DNA of 64,000 bases from NCBI GenBank assembly GCA_012522805.1, contig JAAYJS010000031.1:1-64000 (forward strand), read 5' to 3'. Source of the DNA: Eubacteriaceae bacterium (lineage in GTDB: Bacteria; Bacillota; Clostridia; Eubacteriales; Eubacteriaceae). The notes below the pieces were generated by a model. The model saw only the letters and a program-made list of their open reading frames with translations, made no database searches and was not told the DNA's origin. Positions within the stretch are counted from its first letter, which is position 1, and each line of letters starts with the position of its first letter. Positions 62,045 through 64,000 of the stretch are shown here, piece after piece. Position numbers and translations under genes: made by a program.

Positions 62045-63086
62045 GGCATACCTCCTTGAGAATTTTTGCAATTTTTTTGTTTTCTTCCGGGGAGCCGATG
62101 GTTAGGCGAATGGCGTGATCATCGGGAAAATATCGGATTAAAATATTGTTGGCCTCCATGGTGTTGTAGATGGCTTCTGCCTTGGGTGTTTTAAAATAGA
62201 TGAAGTTGGAAGCCGCCGGATAAGTTTGAACATCGGGCAAGCACTGCAACAAGTCGTTGATTTTACATTTTTCATCTTTCAATAAAACCAGTCGCTCTTT
62301 TAAAAGATCTCGGTTATTGAGCACGATTTCCGCTGCGATTTGCGTCAAACTGTTGATGTTGTAAGGGGCTTTAACCTTATAGAGATAGTCGATGAGTTTG
62401 GGGTTGCCCAAGCAATACCCACAGCGCAGGGACGCTAAACCGAAAGCCTTGGAAAGAGTCCGCATGATGATGAGGCGTTCGGGGTACATGTCGATCAAGT
62501 CCCCCATGCTGCTGCCGTGAAATTCCATATAGGCCTCATCTAAAACGACCAAGCTTTGTGTGTTGTCGATGATATCGACAATCTCTTCTCTGCTGAACAG
62601 ATACCCTGTGGGGTTATTGGGATTACAAATAAAAATCATTTTGGCCTGATGGGTGTTGGCGAGATCAATCATCGCTTTGCAATCGGGAACACCCTCTTCG
62701 GTATCGGGAACATCCATAAAGGTGGCCCCTGCAATTTCAGCCCAAATGCCGTACATGGCAAAGCCCGGGCTATGGGAGACGGTAATTTCTCCGGGGGATA
62801 CGAAAGTTTGGTACAGCATAGCGACCAGTTCGTCGGAGCCGTTGCCGCAGATGTGGTGGTCTTCCGGGTATCCGGTATAGTCCGACAAAGCGGTGAGTAA
62901 ACGCCGAAAGCCTGCATCGGGATAGCGGTTTAAAGGCGCCGCCATAATTTGTTGACAGATCTCTTCCTTTAAAACGGTGGGAATATCCCAGGGGCACTCG
63001 TTGGCATTGACGACAATCTCGTAATCCGGTGGTGTGACCCGATAAGCATTGAGTTTTTCGATAACCGGTCTGACATAAGAACTCAT
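62016..63086 (-). CDS. hisC: histidinol-phosphate aminotransferase
   Basis: 356-aa PLP enzyme (fold type I). [33 protein letters not shown] and the Schiff-base Lys in [11 protein letters not shown] are all normal. The start overlaps hisD by 4 bp (ATGA). Confidence 0.96.
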   Translation of the reverse strand: MSSYVRPVIEKLNAYRVTPPDYEIVVNANECPWDIPTVLKEEICQQIMAAPLNRYPDAGFRRLLTALSDYTGYPEDHHICGNGSDELVAMLYQTFVSPGEITVSHSPGFAMYGIWAEIAGATFMDVPDTEEGVPDCKAMIDLANTHQAKMIFICNPNNPTGYLFSREEIVDIIDNTQSLVVLDEAYMEFHGSSMGDLIDMYPERLIIMRTLSKAFGLASLRCGYCLGNPKLIDYLYKVKAPYNINSLTQIAAEIVLNNRDLLKERLVLLKDEKCKINDLLQCLPDVQTYPAASNFIYFKTPKAEAIYNTMEANNILIRYFPDDHAIRLTIGSPEENKKIAKILKEVCHDQSCNHPS

Positions 63087-64000
63087 TGAAACCGCCTTTC
63101 TACACTGAGTGCGTGGGCATCTAAACCTTCGGAACGGGCAAAAGTAGCAATTTTTTGATAGACTTTTTTCAAAGCCGCTCGATCGTATTGGATGATGGAG
63201 CTTCTTTTAATAAAGTCGTACACCCCAAGGGGAGAAGAAAAGCGGGCGGTACCCGAAGTGGGTAGGGTGTGGTTGGGCCCTGCAAAATAGTCTCCCAAGG
63301 GTTCGGGGGTATAATGTCCAATAAAAAAGGCACCGGCATTGTACAGGTGTTCCAGAGCTTCCTCGGGGTTTTCCAGTAAAATCTCCAAATGCTCCGGGGC
63401 AATGGCGTTGGCTAGGGCATAGGCTTCTTCGAGATTGTGTACATCAAAAATAAACCCGTAATCCGCAATGGCCTTGGCGGCGATGTCCTTCCTTCCCAGA
63501 TCTTCCTCTAGTTGCTTGGCAATGGCCGCTTCGACGGCATCGCCAAAGGCGGGGTCGGTGGTAATCAGAATAGCCATGGCCCTCTCGTCGTGTTCCGCTT
63601 GGGAGAGTAAATCTCCTGCGACGATAGCCGGATCGGTATCGATACCGTCGGTGATCACCAGCACTTCGCTGGGACCGGCGATCATATCGATGGCCACCTT
63701 TCCGAAAACTTCTCGCTTGGCTAAGGCGACAAAAATATTGCCGGGACCGACGATTTTATCCACCGGGGCGACGGTTTCGGTACCGTAGGCCAAGGCGGCT
63801 ACCGCTTGGGCACCCCCCACCTTATACACACGGTGTACCCCTGCAATTTGGGCTGCCGCTAAAATGGCCGGAGCAACCTTGCCGTTTTTTTGCGGCGGTG
63901 TGACGATGGATAACTCCGATACACCTGCTACCAAAGCGGGGATAGCATCCATCAACACTGTGGACGGATAGGCAGCCTTTCCTCCGGGGACGTACAGCCC
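63083..64000 (-). CDS. hisD: histidinol dehydrogenase, partial
   Basis: The 5-prime part lies outside the window; 306 codons are visible from the edge. It opens with [19 protein letters not shown], which is a conserved HisD region, then [19 protein letters not shown] and [16 protein letters not shown]. Zinc enzyme for the last two steps of histidine synthesis. Confidence 0.95.
   Translation of the reverse strand, partial: GLYVPGGKAAYPSTVLMDAIPALVAGVSELSIVTPPQKNGKVAPAILAAAQIAGVHRVYKVGGAQAVAALAYGTETVAPVDKIVGPGNIFVALAKREVFGKVAIDMIAGPSEVLVITDGIDTDPAIVAGDLLSQAEHDERAMAILITTDPAFGDAVEAAIAKQLEEDLGRKDIAAKAIADYGFIFDVHNLEEAYALANAIAPEHLEILLENPEEALEHLYNAGAFFIGHYTPEPLGDYFAGPNHTLPTSGTARFSSPLGVYDFIKRSSIIQYDRAALKKVYQKIATFARSEGLDAHALSVERRFQ

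Overview
The window looks like the chromosome of a low-to-medium GC anaerobic Firmicute, probably a clostridial acetogen or amino-acid/methyl fermenter of the Eubacterium/Acetobacterium kind. The reasons are SD-rich starts, sigma-A type promoters, Firmicute-type lysS/greA, lipoteichoic-acid-synthase-like and PTS genes, and above all many corrinoid methyltransferase genes. No species can be named from sequence alone. I saw no rRNA, tRNA, CRISPR array or intact insertion sequence.

Layout. (1) 589-4898: carAB. CarA is full length, but all three glutaminase triad residues are replaced. (2) 5181-25557: a divergent demethylation regulon around a 506-bp intergenic region that carries two outward-facing sigma-54-type promoters. 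Leftward: ornithine-cyclodeaminase-like protein, corrinoid protein, M24 peptidase, MFS transporter, non-pyrrolysine MttB-family methyltransferase, methyl-THF methyltransferase, second corrinoid protein, DUF5714-like protein. Rightward: second MttB-family protein, BCCT transporter, a PAS-AAA-Fis sigma-54 activator, EamA exporter, MetH-activation-like protein, a UroD-thioredoxin fusion, a CobW GTPase and a NitT/TauT-type ABC transporter. (3) 25967-36925: a second methyltransferase region of the O-demethylase (MtvABC) kind: corrinoid protein, methyl-THF methyltransferase, five UroD-family methyltransferases, an MFS carrier, DUF2284 and two tandem TetR regulators. (4) 37435-44490: greA, lysS, an ICMT-like membrane protein, mobile-element debris, an S-box-like riboswitch before an orphan gene, an LtaS-like sulfatase and a HAD phosphatase. 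(5) 44791-50764: SorC-type regulator and acetoin dehydrogenase operon acoABCL. (6) 51288-58660: a broken surface protein, a PTS regulator interrupted by an amber codon, galactitol-type PTS genes and two dehydrogenases. (7) 58762-64000, leftward: hisD(partial)-hisC-hisB-[hisH ruin]-hisA-hisF-hisIE.

How it fits together. Regions 2 and 3 would strip methyl groups from quaternary amines and probably aryl methyl ethers onto corrinoid proteins and then onto tetrahydrofolate, feeding the Wood-Ljungdahl pathway. The most unexpected pattern links the two ends of the window. The two class I glutamine amidotransferases expected here have both lost glutaminase function, CarA by replacement of its Cys, His and Glu, and HisH by decay into frameshifted remnants. 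Their synthase partners CarB and HisF are intact. This suggests that the organism makes carbamoyl phosphate and imidazole-glycerol phosphate from free ammonia.
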